Shown here one piece after another: positions 49,476 through 58,839 of a DNA stretch of 64,000 bases. Position numbers and translations under genes: made by a program. Source of the DNA: Flavobacterium haoranii (GTDB lineage Bacteria > Bacteroidota > Bacteroidia > Flavobacteriales > Flavobacteriaceae); NCBI GenBank assembly GCA_003246205.1, contig QKBC01000010.1, positions 124,001-188,000 of the forward strand. Direction: 5' to 3'. Numbering within the stretch: position 1 is the stretch's first letter; every line of letters starts with the position of its first letter. Under the pieces are notes generated by a model. It was not told the origin of the DNA, searched no databases, and saw only the letters and a list, made by a program, of their open reading frames with translations.

Positions 49476-51698
49476 TTAATTTTGATATACTCGGTTTACT
49501 TTATCAACGCCGTCTACTTTTCGTATGTTGTCCATTAGTTTTTTCAAAACGGTATTATTAGGTACAATAACGGCAATTTTCCCTTTAAAGATTCCGGCAT
49601 CTCCGCTTAAAGAAATGTTTTGAATATTAACGTGCATTTCGTTAGAGATTACTTTAGTAAGTTCATTGGTTAACCCTAAGGTATCCATACCGGTTATTTC
49701 TAAAATAGCTTTAAATTCTTCTTGAGATGAATCAATCCATTTTGCTTGAATGATTCTATAGGCATAGTTGGATTGTAGACTAATAGCATTAGGGCAATCT
49801 TTTCTGTGTACTTTAATTCCTTCGTTAATTGTGATGAAACCAAAAACATCGTCGCCTGGAATAGGATTACAGCAGCTGGCTAATTTATAATCCAGTTTTT
49901 CTTGCTCTTTACCAAAAACCAACATATCGTATTTTTTACTGATCTCGTCACGGTGAATAATTTCCGGTTGCGGATTAGGAGAACGTTTAATGGTTTTTTT
50001 GAAAAAGTTAACTAAAGTATTGTTCTTTTGGGCCGCATAATCTTTTAATTGCTGGTTGTCAATGGTTCCAATGCCAACGCGATAGAATAAGTCTAAGCTC
50101 GTTTGTAATTTAAAATAAACAACTAATTCGTTAACAACGCTTTCGGAAAGGTTTATTTTTAAATGACGTAGTTTGCGGGCTAGGATTTCTTTTCCGTCTT
50201 CACCTATTTTTTTGATGTCTTCGTTTAAGACATTTTTAATTTTGTTTTTGGCACGGGAAGTTGTTACATAATCCAACCATTGTGCTGTAGGCTTTTGATT
50301 AGGCGATGTGATGACTTCTACCTGGTCTCCACTATTTAGAACATGATTTAAGGGAACTAATTTGCCGTTTACGCGGGTTCCTCTTGTGTGTACTCCGATT
50401 TCTGAGTGTATGGCAAAGGCAAAATCGAGTGAAGTTGCACCTTTTGGTAGCGATTTGATATCTCCTTTTGGTGTAAAGATATAAATTTCCTTGGCATATA
50501 AATTGAGCTTAAAATCTTCAACAAAATCTACGGCATTAGAGGTCTGATTTTCTAAGGCTTCTTTTAATTGATTCAGCCAAATTTCTAAAGTATGTTCTTC
50601 GGTATCTCCGGCATTTTTGTATTTGTAATGTGCCGCATATCCTTTTTCAGCGATTTCGTTCATTCGTTCGCTGCGAATCTGAATTTCAACCCAACGTCCT
50701 TTTGGTCCCATTACAGTTGTATGTAAGGCTTCGTATCCTGTTGATTTTGGTGATGAAATCCAATCTCGTAATCGGCTTGGGCTCGGGCGATAATGGTCAG
50801 TTACGATAGAGTAGATTTTCCAAGCAAGGAATTTTTCATCATGCTGGGTTGCTTTGTAAATAATCCGCAGAGCAAACTTATCATAAACTTCATCAAAAGT
50901 GACCTTTTGAACACGCATTTTTCTTCGAATGGAATAGATGGATTTAGGTCGGCCTTTGATGATAAATTCGATGCCTTCATCATCTAAAGATTTAGTTAAA
51001 ACATCTGAAATGGATTTGATGTAAGCGTCTTGTTCCTGTTTGGTTTCTTTGATTTTGCTTACGATTTCGTTGTAAACATCTGGTTCGGTATATTTTAGTC
51101 CTAAATCTTCCAGTTGGGTTTTAATATTGTACAAACCTAACCGATGTGCTAAAGGAGCATAAATGTATAAAGTTTCGGATGCAATTTTAGCCTGCTTGTA
51201 ATCGACCATACTTTCCATGGTTTGCATGTTGTGAAGGCGGTCGGCTATTTTAATTAAGATTACGCGGACATCTTCATTGAGTGTCAGCAGCATTTTACGG
51301 AAATTTTCGGCTTGAAGCGAAATATCCTGATCCGTTTTTACTTTGGCTATTTTGGTTAATCCTTCAACGATTTTCGCAATTTTAGGATTAAACATTCGTT
51401 CAATATTTTCTACAGTGATATCAGTGTCTTCGACGACATCGTGCATTAAAGCAGCTGCAATGGAAGTTGCTCCTAGACCAATTTCGGCGGCAACAATTTT
51501 AGCCACAGCAATAGGGTGGAAGATATAGGCTTCTCCTGATTTTCTTCTTTGGTCTTTATGTGCATCTACTGCAACATCAAAAGCTTTACGAATCAGTTTT
51601 TTATCTTCGTCGGAAAGAGTTTGATAACTGATGCGTAAAAGTTCTTTATATTCTTGTGCGATTGCTTTGTTTTCTGCTTCTAAATCTATTTCTACCAT
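49476..51698 (-). CDS. rel: Bifunctional (p)ppGpp synthetase/hydrolase, RelA/SpoT family
   Basis: 740 residues. The N-terminal HD hydrolase is intact: HPIAVA at 61-66, ALMHDVVEDTDI with His86/Asp87, and IADRLHNMQTM. The synthetase domain follows (RPKSIYSIRRKM, GYEALHTTVMGPKGRWVEIQI), then TGS (FTPKGDIKSLPKGATSLDFA), a Cys-rich linker (ASCCNPIPGDDVFGF) and a C-terminal ACT domain (EITGMDTLGLTNELTKVI). Both active sites look complete, so it makes and degrades the stringent-response alarmone. The downstream Fur-family gene starts 79 bp away. Confidence 0.95.
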   Translation of the reverse strand: MVEIDLEAENKAIAQEYKELLRISYQTLSDEDKKLIRKAFDVAVDAHKDQRRKSGEAYIFHPIAVAKIVAAEIGLGATSIAAALMHDVVEDTDITVENIERMFNPKIAKIVEGLTKIAKVKTDQDISLQAENFRKMLLTLNEDVRVILIKIADRLHNMQTMESMVDYKQAKIASETLYIYAPLAHRLGLYNIKTQLEDLGLKYTEPDVYNEIVSKIKETKQEQDAYIKSISDVLTKSLDDEGIEFIIKGRPKSIYSIRRKMRVQKVTFDEVYDKFALRIIYKATQHDEKFLAWKIYSIVTDHYRPSPSRLRDWISSPKSTGYEALHTTVMGPKGRWVEIQIRSERMNEIAEKGYAAHYKYKNAGDTEEHTLEIWLNQLKEALENQTSNAVDFVEDFKLNLYAKEIYIFTPKGDIKSLPKGATSLDFAFAIHSEIGVHTRGTRVNGKLVPLNHVLNSGDQVEVITSPNQKPTAQWLDYVTTSRAKNKIKNVLNEDIKKIGEDGKEILARKLRHLKINLSESVVNELVVYFKLQTSLDLFYRVGIGTIDNQQLKDYAAQKNNTLVNFFKKTIKRSPNPQPEIIHRDEISKKYDMLVFGKEQEKLDYKLASCCNPIPGDDVFGFITINEGIKVHRKDCPNAISLQSNYAYRIIQAKWIDSSQEEFKAILEITGMDTLGLTNELTKVISNEMHVNIQNISLSGDAGIFKGKIAVIVPNNTVLKKLMDNIRKVDGVDKVNRVYQN

Positions 51699-51799
51699 GT
51701 CAAAAACTATAACTCTTTAAAGTTACTATAAAGTTATGAAATTAGCAATTTTATTTTAGAAACGAAGTAAACTTTATGGTAAATTATTATAGCCTCTTT

Positions 51800-52594
51800 T
51801 TATTTAAAATCTCTTTGGCGTTTGGCTTCAAAAAGTAGAATGGCTGCTGCAACGGAAACGTTCATAGAATCGATTTCGCCTTGCATCGGAATAATAATGT
51901 TTTGACTGCTTTCTGTTCGCCAAATTTGAGTTAATCCGGTTGCTTCTGTTCCTACAACTAAAGCCGTAGGCAACTTGTAATCTTGTGTGTGATATTCGGT
52001 TGAATCTTGTAGCGTAGCCGAATAAATATGAATTTTTTTTTCTTTTAAAAATTGAACAACTTCTTCCGATGTTCCTACGGCGATTTGCCGCGTAAATAAG
52101 CAGCCAACACTTGAACGAACAATATTTGGGTTATAAATATCGGCTCTTGGATTAGCAATAATCACGGCATCTATATTAGCAGCATCGGCAGTACGTAGAA
52201 CAGCGCCTAGGTTTCCCGGTTTTTCTAAACCTTCAGCCACTAAAATCAGAGGTGTTTCAGATAGTTTTAAATCATTTAAAGCTAAAGATTTGGATTCGGC
52301 TACAGCCAAAATTCCTTCGGTAGTATCGCGATACGCTAATTTTTGATAGACTTCTTTTGAAATTTCTATTTTGTCGGTTTCATTTGAAGTTTTTAAAGAA
52401 ATCAATTGCTTTTCTGTAAAAATATCGGGTAAAAACAGAATCGTTTTCAACGTATATCCGCCTTTTAAAGCCAGTTCAATCTCACGTTGGCCTTCAATTA
52501 AAAAAGTTCCGGTTTGTTTTCTGACCTTTGCTTTTTCCTGAAGTTGAACCAGTGATTTTATAAGCGGATTTTGAACAGATTCTATTTTTTTCAT
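51800..52594 (-). CDS. TrmH/SpoU family rRNA or tRNA 2'-O-methyltransferase
   Basis: 264 residues. An N-terminal RNA-binding substrate domain (QTGTFLIEGQREIELALKGG) precedes the SPOUT knot: LVAEGLEKPGNLGAVLRTADA, PNIVRSSVGCLF, LVVGTEATGL, and IIIPMQGEIDSMNVSVAAAILLFEA. These are the three SpoU motifs, with the conserved Asn and Arg in motif 1 and the Ser-Asn-Val in motif 3. It methylates a ribose 2'-hydroxyl of an unidentified rRNA or tRNA position. It follows the DUF2167 gene with a 9-bp gap. Confidence 0.92.
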   Translation of the reverse strand: MKKIESVQNPLIKSLVQLQEKAKVRKQTGTFLIEGQREIELALKGGYTLKTILFLPDIFTEKQLISLKTSNETDKIEISKEVYQKLAYRDTTEGILAVAESKSLALNDLKLSETPLILVAEGLEKPGNLGAVLRTADAANIDAVIIANPRADIYNPNIVRSSVGCLFTRQIAVGTSEEVVQFLKEKKIHIYSATLQDSTEYHTQDYKLPTALVVGTEATGLTQIWRTESSQNIIIPMQGEIDSMNVSVAAAILLFEAKRQRDFK

Positions 52595-52603
52595 GTGTAA
52601 TAT

Positions 52604-53539
52604 TTAGTTTTCAGTTTCTTTTGAATCAGAGGTATCAATAGAAATGCTATTTTCTTCTTTGGTAACTTCTTGTTCTTTACTTCCGAAAATGAATTTTCTT
52701 AAAGCGGCTAATAATCCTAAAAGGCCGATGACTATAACTTTTCCAAATTTAGCCAAAATGGCAAAAAAACCGGTTTTTGCTAAAAGTTTTCCGGCTACAA
52801 GTCCTCCAATGGTCCAGGCTGCAACATTATCGGTGCTGGAATCAAAATCGGCATAACGTGAACCTTCGTTATATACAACGCTTTTGGTAATTAACGGAAT
52901 TGATTCTTTTACTTCATTAAGCTGATCAATACCTGCTACGGCTGAAAGATTGAACATTCCTTTTCGACCCAAAACTCTTAAATCATAATTTAGAGTGTTT
53001 GTTTCATCGTCACCGAATTTTATTTCTTTTGCCCAATGTAAAACTTTTGCTTTACTATCGTAATATGGTTTTGAAGCCCAACCTATCAATTGTACTTTTC
53101 CATAGCCTAACTTTTCTCTTTCAATATTTTCGGACTCAATATCTTTTTTCAATTCTTTAAGTAAATCATCATAATCGATATCATTAGCATCATCATCTTT
53201 TACAAAACCAATATCGTGGTAGCTGATAACAAACATCCAACAATTTTGATTAGTAACGCCTAACTTTTCAGGTAAAATTGCTCCCAGTACTGTAGTATCT
53301 CTCATGTTTCCCCATAAATCTGTTAAAACATACTGGGTTTGTTCACTATCTAAAAATTTATATCCTTTAGGTATGGCTATACTTGCATTTTCATTGGTAA
53401 ATTCAATTTTACCGGTTTGGTATTGCATTGAATTTTCGATTTGCTGATAGGCAATAGCCAAAGAATCTATTTCTTCCTGAGCTATAAGGTAATAAGAACA
53501 AGTAAAAAGTAATAAAAAGGTTAGCAGTGTTTTTTTCAT
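52604..53539 (-). CDS. DUF2167 membrane protein
   Basis: 311 residues. A signal peptide or anchor (KTLLTFLLLFTCSYYLIAQEEI) precedes an extracytoplasmic domain with IAIPKGYKFLDSEQTQYVLTDLWGN, WMFVISYHDIGFVKDDDANDIDYDDLLKEL and YDSKAKVLHWAKEIKFG, all typical of DUF2167. A C-terminal hydrophobic region (about 240-290: VAAWTIGGLVAGKLLAKTGFFAILAKFG) anchors it in the membrane, and a Ser/Glu-rich tail ends the protein. Function unknown. It is 11 bp downstream of the DUF58 gene, so it may belong to the same transcription unit. Confidence 0.87.
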   Translation of the reverse strand: MKKTLLTFLLLFTCSYYLIAQEEIDSLAIAYQQIENSMQYQTGKIEFTNENASIAIPKGYKFLDSEQTQYVLTDLWGNMRDTTVLGAILPEKLGVTNQNCWMFVISYHDIGFVKDDDANDIDYDDLLKELKKDIESENIEREKLGYGKVQLIGWASKPYYDSKAKVLHWAKEIKFGDDETNTLNYDLRVLGRKGMFNLSAVAGIDQLNEVKESIPLITKSVVYNEGSRYADFDSSTDNVAAWTIGGLVAGKLLAKTGFFAILAKFGKVIVIGLLGLLAALRKFIFGSKEQEVTKEENSISIDTSDSKETEN

Positions 53540-53550
53540 ATCATAATAGT

Positions 53551-54885
53551 TTAAAGTATTCCCCGAGCTTTAATTTCTAAATATTTGTTGATGGTATCTA
53601 AGGTTAGTTGTTCCGGTTCAGTTAAAACGGAATAGATTCCATATTTTTTCAATTCGTTGACAATTAATCGTTTTTCGAAAGCAAATTTTTCGGCTATAGT
53701 TTTATCGTAAATCTCTTGAATAGTAGTTGCTTTTTTATGGATTAGTTCATTGAGTTCTGTATTGTTAAAAAACACAACAACCAATAAATGGTTCTTAGCT
53801 ATGCCTTTTAAATAAGGCAATTGTCGGTATAAAGCATCCAGTGTTTCAAAATTGGTGTACAACATCAGTAGGCTGCGTTGGTTGATGTTTTTTTTGATAT
53901 CGACATACAAACGGCTAAAATCGCTCTCAAAGAAATCGGTTTTGATGTTGTACAAGTTCTCCATAATTTGCTGCATCTGACTTTGGCGTTTTTCAGCAAC
54001 TATGATATTTTCTACTTTTTTGGAAAAAGTGAACATTCCGGCTTTATCGTGTTTTTTCAGGATAACATTAGATAAAACCAAAGTAGCATTAATAGCATAG
54101 TCTAATAAGCTTAAACCGTTAAACGGCATTTTCATGACACGTCCTTTGTCAATAATCATGTAAACATTTTGTGATTTTTCATCCTGAAACTGGTTGACCA
54201 TTAGCTGATTTCGCTTTGCAGTAGCTTTCCAGTTGATGGTTCGGATGTCGTCTCCCTGAACATATTCTTTAATTTGCTCAAATTCCATAGTGTGACCAAT
54301 ACGTCTGATTTTTTTTAATCCGTATTGAAACAAATTATTCGAAAAAGCTATTAAATCGTATTTTTTTAACTGAATATAGGAAGGATAGGTAGGAACCATT
54401 TGGTTCTCTTCATATATAAAGCGTCGGCTGACTAAACGCAGCGGAGAAGCAGCATAAATGTTTAGTTTGCCGAAAATGTATTCACCTCGTTCGGTAGGAC
54501 GGAGGAAGTATTTATAACTATCTTTTGCTTGGGTTTTAATTTTTCGGGTAATTTCAAAATGCCGTTGTTGAAACTGAAACGGAACTTCATCAATTGCTTT
54601 TACGTAAACCGGAAAAGTATAATAATTTTGAAGATAAACCTTTACTTCATTCTCATCGCCATTGGAAAACTTTTCGGGAGTTTGGCGCGAGCCGGTTACT
54701 TTTTTTCCGGAAGAAAACAATAATAGGATATCAATAACTGCAAAAGCTAGCAATACATACAATAAATACCAGGCTGCATTGTAAAACATAGGAAGAAAAA
54801 AAGACACTAAGAATAGTGCAATTATTCCCATAATGCAGTAAAAGAAGAAATTATTGATATATAGTTGCTTATAGAATGCTAGCAT
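53551..54885 (-). CDS. DUF58 (VWA-like) protein of the MoxR module
   Basis: 444 residues. Two N-terminal hydrophobic helices (about 14-58) are followed by a beta-rich linker and the DUF58 core with GDDIRTINWKATAKRNQLMV at 211-230. The VWA-like part has VYMIIDKGRVM at 241-251: the expected DxSxS metal site is DKGRV, lacking both Ser, so it is probably a degenerate MIDAS. Membrane-anchored on the inner membrane with the domain in the cytoplasm. It starts 23 bp after the MoxR gene ends and is part of one operon. Confidence 0.9.
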   Translation of the reverse strand: MLAFYKQLYINNFFFYCIMGIIALFLVSFFLPMFYNAAWYLLYVLLAFAVIDILLLFSSGKKVTGSRQTPEKFSNGDENEVKVYLQNYYTFPVYVKAIDEVPFQFQQRHFEITRKIKTQAKDSYKYFLRPTERGEYIFGKLNIYAASPLRLVSRRFIYEENQMVPTYPSYIQLKKYDLIAFSNNLFQYGLKKIRRIGHTMEFEQIKEYVQGDDIRTINWKATAKRNQLMVNQFQDEKSQNVYMIIDKGRVMKMPFNGLSLLDYAINATLVLSNVILKKHDKAGMFTFSKKVENIIVAEKRQSQMQQIMENLYNIKTDFFESDFSRLYVDIKKNINQRSLLMLYTNFETLDALYRQLPYLKGIAKNHLLVVVFFNNTELNELIHKKATTIQEIYDKTIAEKFAFEKRLIVNELKKYGIYSVLTEPEQLTLDTINKYLEIKARGIL

Positions 54886-54908
54886 TGTTGGTAAAGATTG
54901 ATTTTTAA

Positions 54909-55934
54909 TTATCGTGGAATTTCAACGGTATCAATGATTTGTTTGATGATTTCGGTACTGTTAATTCCTTCCATTTCACGTTCAGGAGTTACAACAACAC
55001 GGTGCTGTAAAACCGGAATTGCAGCTTCTTTTATATCGTCAGGTGTTACAAAATCGCGTCCTTTTATGGCGGCAAAACCTTTGGCAGCATTTAAAATAGC
55101 AATAGAAGCTCTTGGTGATGCTCCTAAATATAGAAAAGCATTTTCACGAGTGTTTAAAACAATTTTAGCAATATATTCGATTAAGTTAGGCTCAATGATA
55201 ATTTGCTTGATTAAATGCTGAAAATCGGTAATATTACTTTTGGATAAAATCGTTGCAATAGCAGCCAGTTTATCGTCGCTTTTCAATTCGTTTTCTTTAT
55301 TGAGAATATGAACTTCTTCTTCTAAATTAGGGTAACCAATATTAATCTTGAATAAAAATCGGTCTAATTGCGCTTCGGGAAGGCGATAAGTTCCTTCTTG
55401 TTCTATAGGGTTTTGCGTAGCAATCACTAAAAACGGTTTGTCTAATTGATAGGTCGTTCCGTCTGCTGTAATCTGGCGTTCTTCCATAACTTCAAACAGA
55501 GCCGCTTGTGTTTTAGCCGGAGCACGATTAATTTCATCAATCAGGATAAAATTAGAGAAAATCGGGCCTCTTTTGAATTCAAATGTCGATTTCGATAGAT
55601 CGAAAACAGAAGTTCCGATAATATCAGAGGGCATTAAATCGGGAGTGAACTGAATTCGGCTGAAATCAAGTGATAAAGTTTTAGCCAGTAATTTAGCACT
55701 AATGGTTTTGGCAACTCCCGGAACACCTTCCAGTAAAACATGCCCATTGGCCAAAACTGCCACTAAAAGTTGGTCAATCATTTTGTTTTGTCCTACAATT
55801 ACTTTTGCTATTTCCTGACGAACTTGTACTAAGCCATCTTGCAAAGGTTGAAGGTCAATACGAGATTCAAAATTTACATTTTCAATATTTTCATTTGTCT
55901 CGTTTTGCGGATTGTTCTCAAAAAAGTTTTCCAT
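54909..55934 (-). CDS. MoxR family AAA+ ATPase
   Basis: 341 residues. Walker A GVPGVAKT at 70-77, Walker B LIDEINRA with Asp133/Glu134, sensor-type IATQNPIEQEGTYRLPEAQLDRF, and a C-terminal lid domain (YLGASPRASIAILNAAKGFAAI). MoxR proteins are metallochaperone-like ATPases that work with VWA partners to mature or load cofactors into enzymes, or modify the cell envelope. Here the partners are the adjacent DUF58 and membrane proteins. The operon upstream is DUF4350, whose stop shares its last base with this start. Confidence 0.94.
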   Translation of the reverse strand: MENFFENNPQNETNENIENVNFESRIDLQPLQDGLVQVRQEIAKVIVGQNKMIDQLLVAVLANGHVLLEGVPGVAKTISAKLLAKTLSLDFSRIQFTPDLMPSDIIGTSVFDLSKSTFEFKRGPIFSNFILIDEINRAPAKTQAALFEVMEERQITADGTTYQLDKPFLVIATQNPIEQEGTYRLPEAQLDRFLFKINIGYPNLEEEVHILNKENELKSDDKLAAIATILSKSNITDFQHLIKQIIIEPNLIEYIAKIVLNTRENAFLYLGASPRASIAILNAAKGFAAIKGRDFVTPDDIKEAAIPVLQHRVVVTPEREMEGINSTEIIKQIIDTVEIPR

Positions 55935-57118
55935 TATAGATTTAATTTTTCAATCAGTTCATTTAATTTAATAACATCAGTTTCTGAAGCTTGTGTTTGT
56001 CTTCTTAATTGGTTGATGTGATGTACCAGTGTTGTAATAGTGTCTATATTTTTTCCGGTTTTTTGATGTAGTCTTTTGATGAAAACATCATCTAAACTGA
56101 AAGTGTCAATATAGTATTCGTTTCTAATTTTTTCAAGTAAATATTTAATCTTTTTTTCTATGATATCTAAATGATTTTTTTCCTGATAATACAGGTTTCC
56201 GATGGTTTTGGTAAATTCAATTGTCGTGTTTTTTAACGGTTCTATGATAGGAACTACTCGTTGGCGGCGTTTCGCATTGAAAATCATAAAGAAAATCATA
56301 GAAAAAATAGCTAAGAGCCAAGCCCATTTTAATGCCGGTTCGCTAAGAATAAATCGCAGTGGCGATTGGTCTAAATTTTCACTTTCATAGCGGTCAATTT
56401 TCCAGAAGATATTATCTTTTTGTGGAATTGTATTTAAGACACTTTCGACATAGTGCTGATTCTTTAGCATGTAATAATTGGTAAAGGCAACAGGTTGTGT
56501 ATGTAAATAAAAGGAACCTTCACCAAAAGGAACTTTAATGAAATTAGTTTGTTCGTTTTCAAATTTTTTGCCATATTTCTGTTTGCCTAAAACAGTTGTT
56601 TTCGATGAGTCAATTCCTATGAAATAGCCGTTGTTAATACCTTTGTCGAAGTAGTTTTTGGTATTTTGAACCTCCAACCGCAAAGTATCGTTAAAGATAT
56701 TGCTATAACTCATCTTAAATTTTAATGAATCCTTCAGAATTTGTGGAAAATCAGAAGAGCTGATAAAAATAGTATTTCCGTGACTGGCAAAATACAGTAG
56801 TTCTTTAACAGATTCATTGTCAATATTAAATTCGTTATCGATATATAAAACGGTTCCGGAAATAGTATAACTGGAATCTTTGTAACGGTATTTAGCATCT
56901 AAAAATTCGTAAGGACTTTTCCCAAAGCGTGTTACGGATTGTGGTTCAAAAAAAGAATCACTTTCGTTGTCGAAAATGTATAAACCAAAAGGAATTTTAT
57001 CTTTGATTTTATACGTTTCACGCCAATCTACAGGTTTGGGACGGCTGGCATCAATGGCAATGATTGCGACCCAGATGAAAACTAAAACTCCTATGAATAT
57101 TTTTAACTTTTTAGACAT
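55934..57118 (-). CDS. DUF4350 domain-containing membrane protein
   Basis: 394 residues. One N-terminal transmembrane segment (LKIFIGVLVFIWVAIIAIDAS), an extracytoplasmic region containing DUF4350 features (YDSLESFFEPQ-like DNESDSFFEPQSV, LYFASHGNTIFISSSDFP), a second transmembrane helix (about 265-285: WAWLLAIFSMIFFMIF) and a cytoplasmic helical tail with many Lys and Glu. In this family the first part resembles the glutamine-amidotransferase-like fold without its active site. Function unknown; conserved in MoxR/DUF58 clusters of Bacteroidota. Confidence 0.83.
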   Translation of the reverse strand: MSKKLKIFIGVLVFIWVAIIAIDASRPKPVDWRETYKIKDKIPFGLYIFDNESDSFFEPQSVTRFGKSPYEFLDAKYRYKDSSYTISGTVLYIDNEFNIDNESVKELLYFASHGNTIFISSSDFPQILKDSLKFKMSYSNIFNDTLRLEVQNTKNYFDKGINNGYFIGIDSSKTTVLGKQKYGKKFENEQTNFIKVPFGEGSFYLHTQPVAFTNYYMLKNQHYVESVLNTIPQKDNIFWKIDRYESENLDQSPLRFILSEPALKWAWLLAIFSMIFFMIFNAKRRQRVVPIIEPLKNTTIEFTKTIGNLYYQEKNHLDIIEKKIKYLLEKIRNEYYIDTFSLDDVFIKRLHQKTGKNIDTITTLVHHINQLRRQTQASETDVIKLNELIEKLNL

Positions 57119-57119
57119 T

Positions 57120-57845
57120 CTATTTCTTTCCTATCGATTTTAAAAAGGCGTTTTGTGCTTTGTTGAAATCTTCTTCTGTTAGTTCAAATTCTCCATACCA
57201 ACTGTATTCGTATACGTACGATAAAAAACGGAAATCCTTTTGCAACATGGTATCCTGAATTTCATGTAAGTAATCAGAATTGGTTTTTTCAATGTCCCAT
57301 TCAATAATTTCCCGGTCAGAAAGTGATTTCAGTAACCATAGATAATAGTATCGAATGGCAACACGGAAATTTTTTCCTGCTATTGCATCTTTTACAATAG
57401 ATTTAAAATCGATGGAATGGATATTTTCTTCAACATTTTCTGTTACTTTAATTTTTTTGGACGAACGGCTAAAAATCCAGCCGCCTTCTTTATTGATAAT
57501 CATCCTTACAATCAGATATACTACAAATAGGATGACTAAAATAGCAACAATACGCAATATAATCTGAAATCCGTTTAAAGCATCTGATGCTGAAGCATTG
57601 CCAAAAATGTTAGAAATTAAATTTTGAAGAGCTCGCAGCAGTTTATCCCAAAAGCTAGGTTCGTTTATACTTTGTTCGGTTTCGTAATTAAAATCATTGC
57701 CATTATACCTTTCGGCGAGTGGAATTCCGAATTTACGATTAGCATAATTAATTGAATCAGTAGCTGTTTGCGCTAAAGATCGGTAAACGATTGCTAGACT
57801 AAAAAGACATTGTATGTATATTTTTTTTCTATTCATTTTAAGCAA
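57120..57845 (-). CDS. DUF4129-like protein of the MoxR module
   Basis: 241 residues. A signal-like N-terminus (MLKMNRKKIYIQCLFSLAIVYRSLAQTA) leads to a region ending in one transmembrane helix (about 92-115: IILRIVAILVILFVVYLIVRMII), then a cytoplasmic helical domain (KDAIAGKNFRVAIRYYYLWLLKSLSDREIIEWDIEKTNSDYL) that resembles DUF4129, the domain found with transglutaminase-like proteins. DUF4350 starts 1 bp after this gene ends. Function unknown; structural part of the envelope module by context. Confidence 0.83.
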   Translation of the reverse strand: MLKMNRKKIYIQCLFSLAIVYRSLAQTATDSINYANRKFGIPLAERYNGNDFNYETEQSINEPSFWDKLLRALQNLISNIFGNASASDALNGFQIILRIVAILVILFVVYLIVRMIINKEGGWIFSRSSKKIKVTENVEENIHSIDFKSIVKDAIAGKNFRVAIRYYYLWLLKSLSDREIIEWDIEKTNSDYLHEIQDTMLQKDFRFLSYVYEYSWYGEFELTEEDFNKAQNAFLKSIGKK

Positions 57846-58815
57846 TTGCGATGGATTTTTTTACTCTTTGATGCACACGAAAAGGATAGATTAAGTAGTA
57901 AAAACCGATAGCTGATAATGTTAGCAGAATAATGAAGATACTTAGAAAAGTGGGCATCTCTAAAGCATATCGGGTAATGAAACCTTCTAAAAATCCGGCT
58001 GCAAAAGTAAATGGCATTGTACTAATGAAAATTTTAAAGCTATTTTTGAATCCTATTTTAAAAGAATTTAATCGGGAATAGGTTTTGGGAAACAAAATAC
58101 TGGCTCCTAAGATAAATCCGGCTGCTGCTTCAATAACCATGGCAAAAATTTCCATAGAACCATGAATCCAGATACCGCGCACACTTTCCCAAAATACATT
58201 TTCCTGATAAAAGAAATATTGGAATGAACCCAGCATGATGGAGTTTTGCATTAGAATATAAAATGTACCAATTCCCAGAAAAATTCCCCAGAAATAAGAC
58301 ATGGCACCTACTTTTAAATTATTGAGCGTAATGCCGATGAAACTTCCCCAATTACTGCCGCTCTTGTAAACCGCTACAGGATTTCCGTCTTTAATATTTT
58401 CTAACGTCATGTTTACGTATTGATCGCTCAAAATAAGCCGCACAAAGCTATCATCATTATGAGCGGAAAGTACACCAATTCCTGTAAGAAGAAAAAAAGT
58501 AATGAAAGCATATAAAATATACCGGCGGTATTCGTAAACTAATAAGGGAACTTCAGTAGTGAAAAAATATTGGATTCTGTTGGTTTCCGTTCTTTTTGTT
58601 TTGTAAATTTTTTGATACGTTTGTGCTGCTAAATAATTTAAGTAAACAGTTGTTTTACTTTTAGGATAATAGGTTTGTGCATAAGATAAATCATTGACTA
58701 AATGAATGTATAAACTAGCCAAATCATCAGGATTTTTTTTAGCTTTGCCAAAAATAGCTTGTTCAAAATTAAGCCATTTTTCTTTATTTTGTTTAATAAA
58801 CGCAACTTCTCTCAT
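57838..58815 (-). CDS. SpoIIM-like (stage II sporulation protein M family) membrane protein
   Basis: 325 residues from the ATG at 58815 (MREVAFIKQNKEKW); an in-frame start ten codons upstream is less likely since it overlaps the divergent RDD gene. Five or six transmembrane segments lie in the last 230 residues. IWIHGSMEIFAMVIEAAAGFILGA is the SpoIIM/DUF95 family signature. In spore formers SpoIIM aids peptidoglycan remodelling; outside them its role is unknown, and here sporulation is not expected. Overlaps the DUF4129 gene by 8 bp. First gene of the minus-strand module. Confidence 0.88.
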   Translation of the reverse strand: MREVAFIKQNKEKWLNFEQAIFGKAKKNPDDLASLYIHLVNDLSYAQTYYPKSKTTVYLNYLAAQTYQKIYKTKRTETNRIQYFFTTEVPLLVYEYRRYILYAFITFFLLTGIGVLSAHNDDSFVRLILSDQYVNMTLENIKDGNPVAVYKSGSNWGSFIGITLNNLKVGAMSYFWGIFLGIGTFYILMQNSIMLGSFQYFFYQENVFWESVRGIWIHGSMEIFAMVIEAAAGFILGASILFPKTYSRLNSFKIGFKNSFKIFISTMPFTFAAGFLEGFITRYALEMPTFLSIFIILLTLSAIGFYYLIYPFRVHQRVKKSIAIA

Positions 58816-58839
58816 GGGAGTGCTAAAATATAAATTAAG

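Noticed and set aside
54898..55221. 107-codon plus-strand frame opposite the MoxR gene
   Set aside because: Antisense to a conserved AAA+ ATPase with clear Walker motifs; no independent support.
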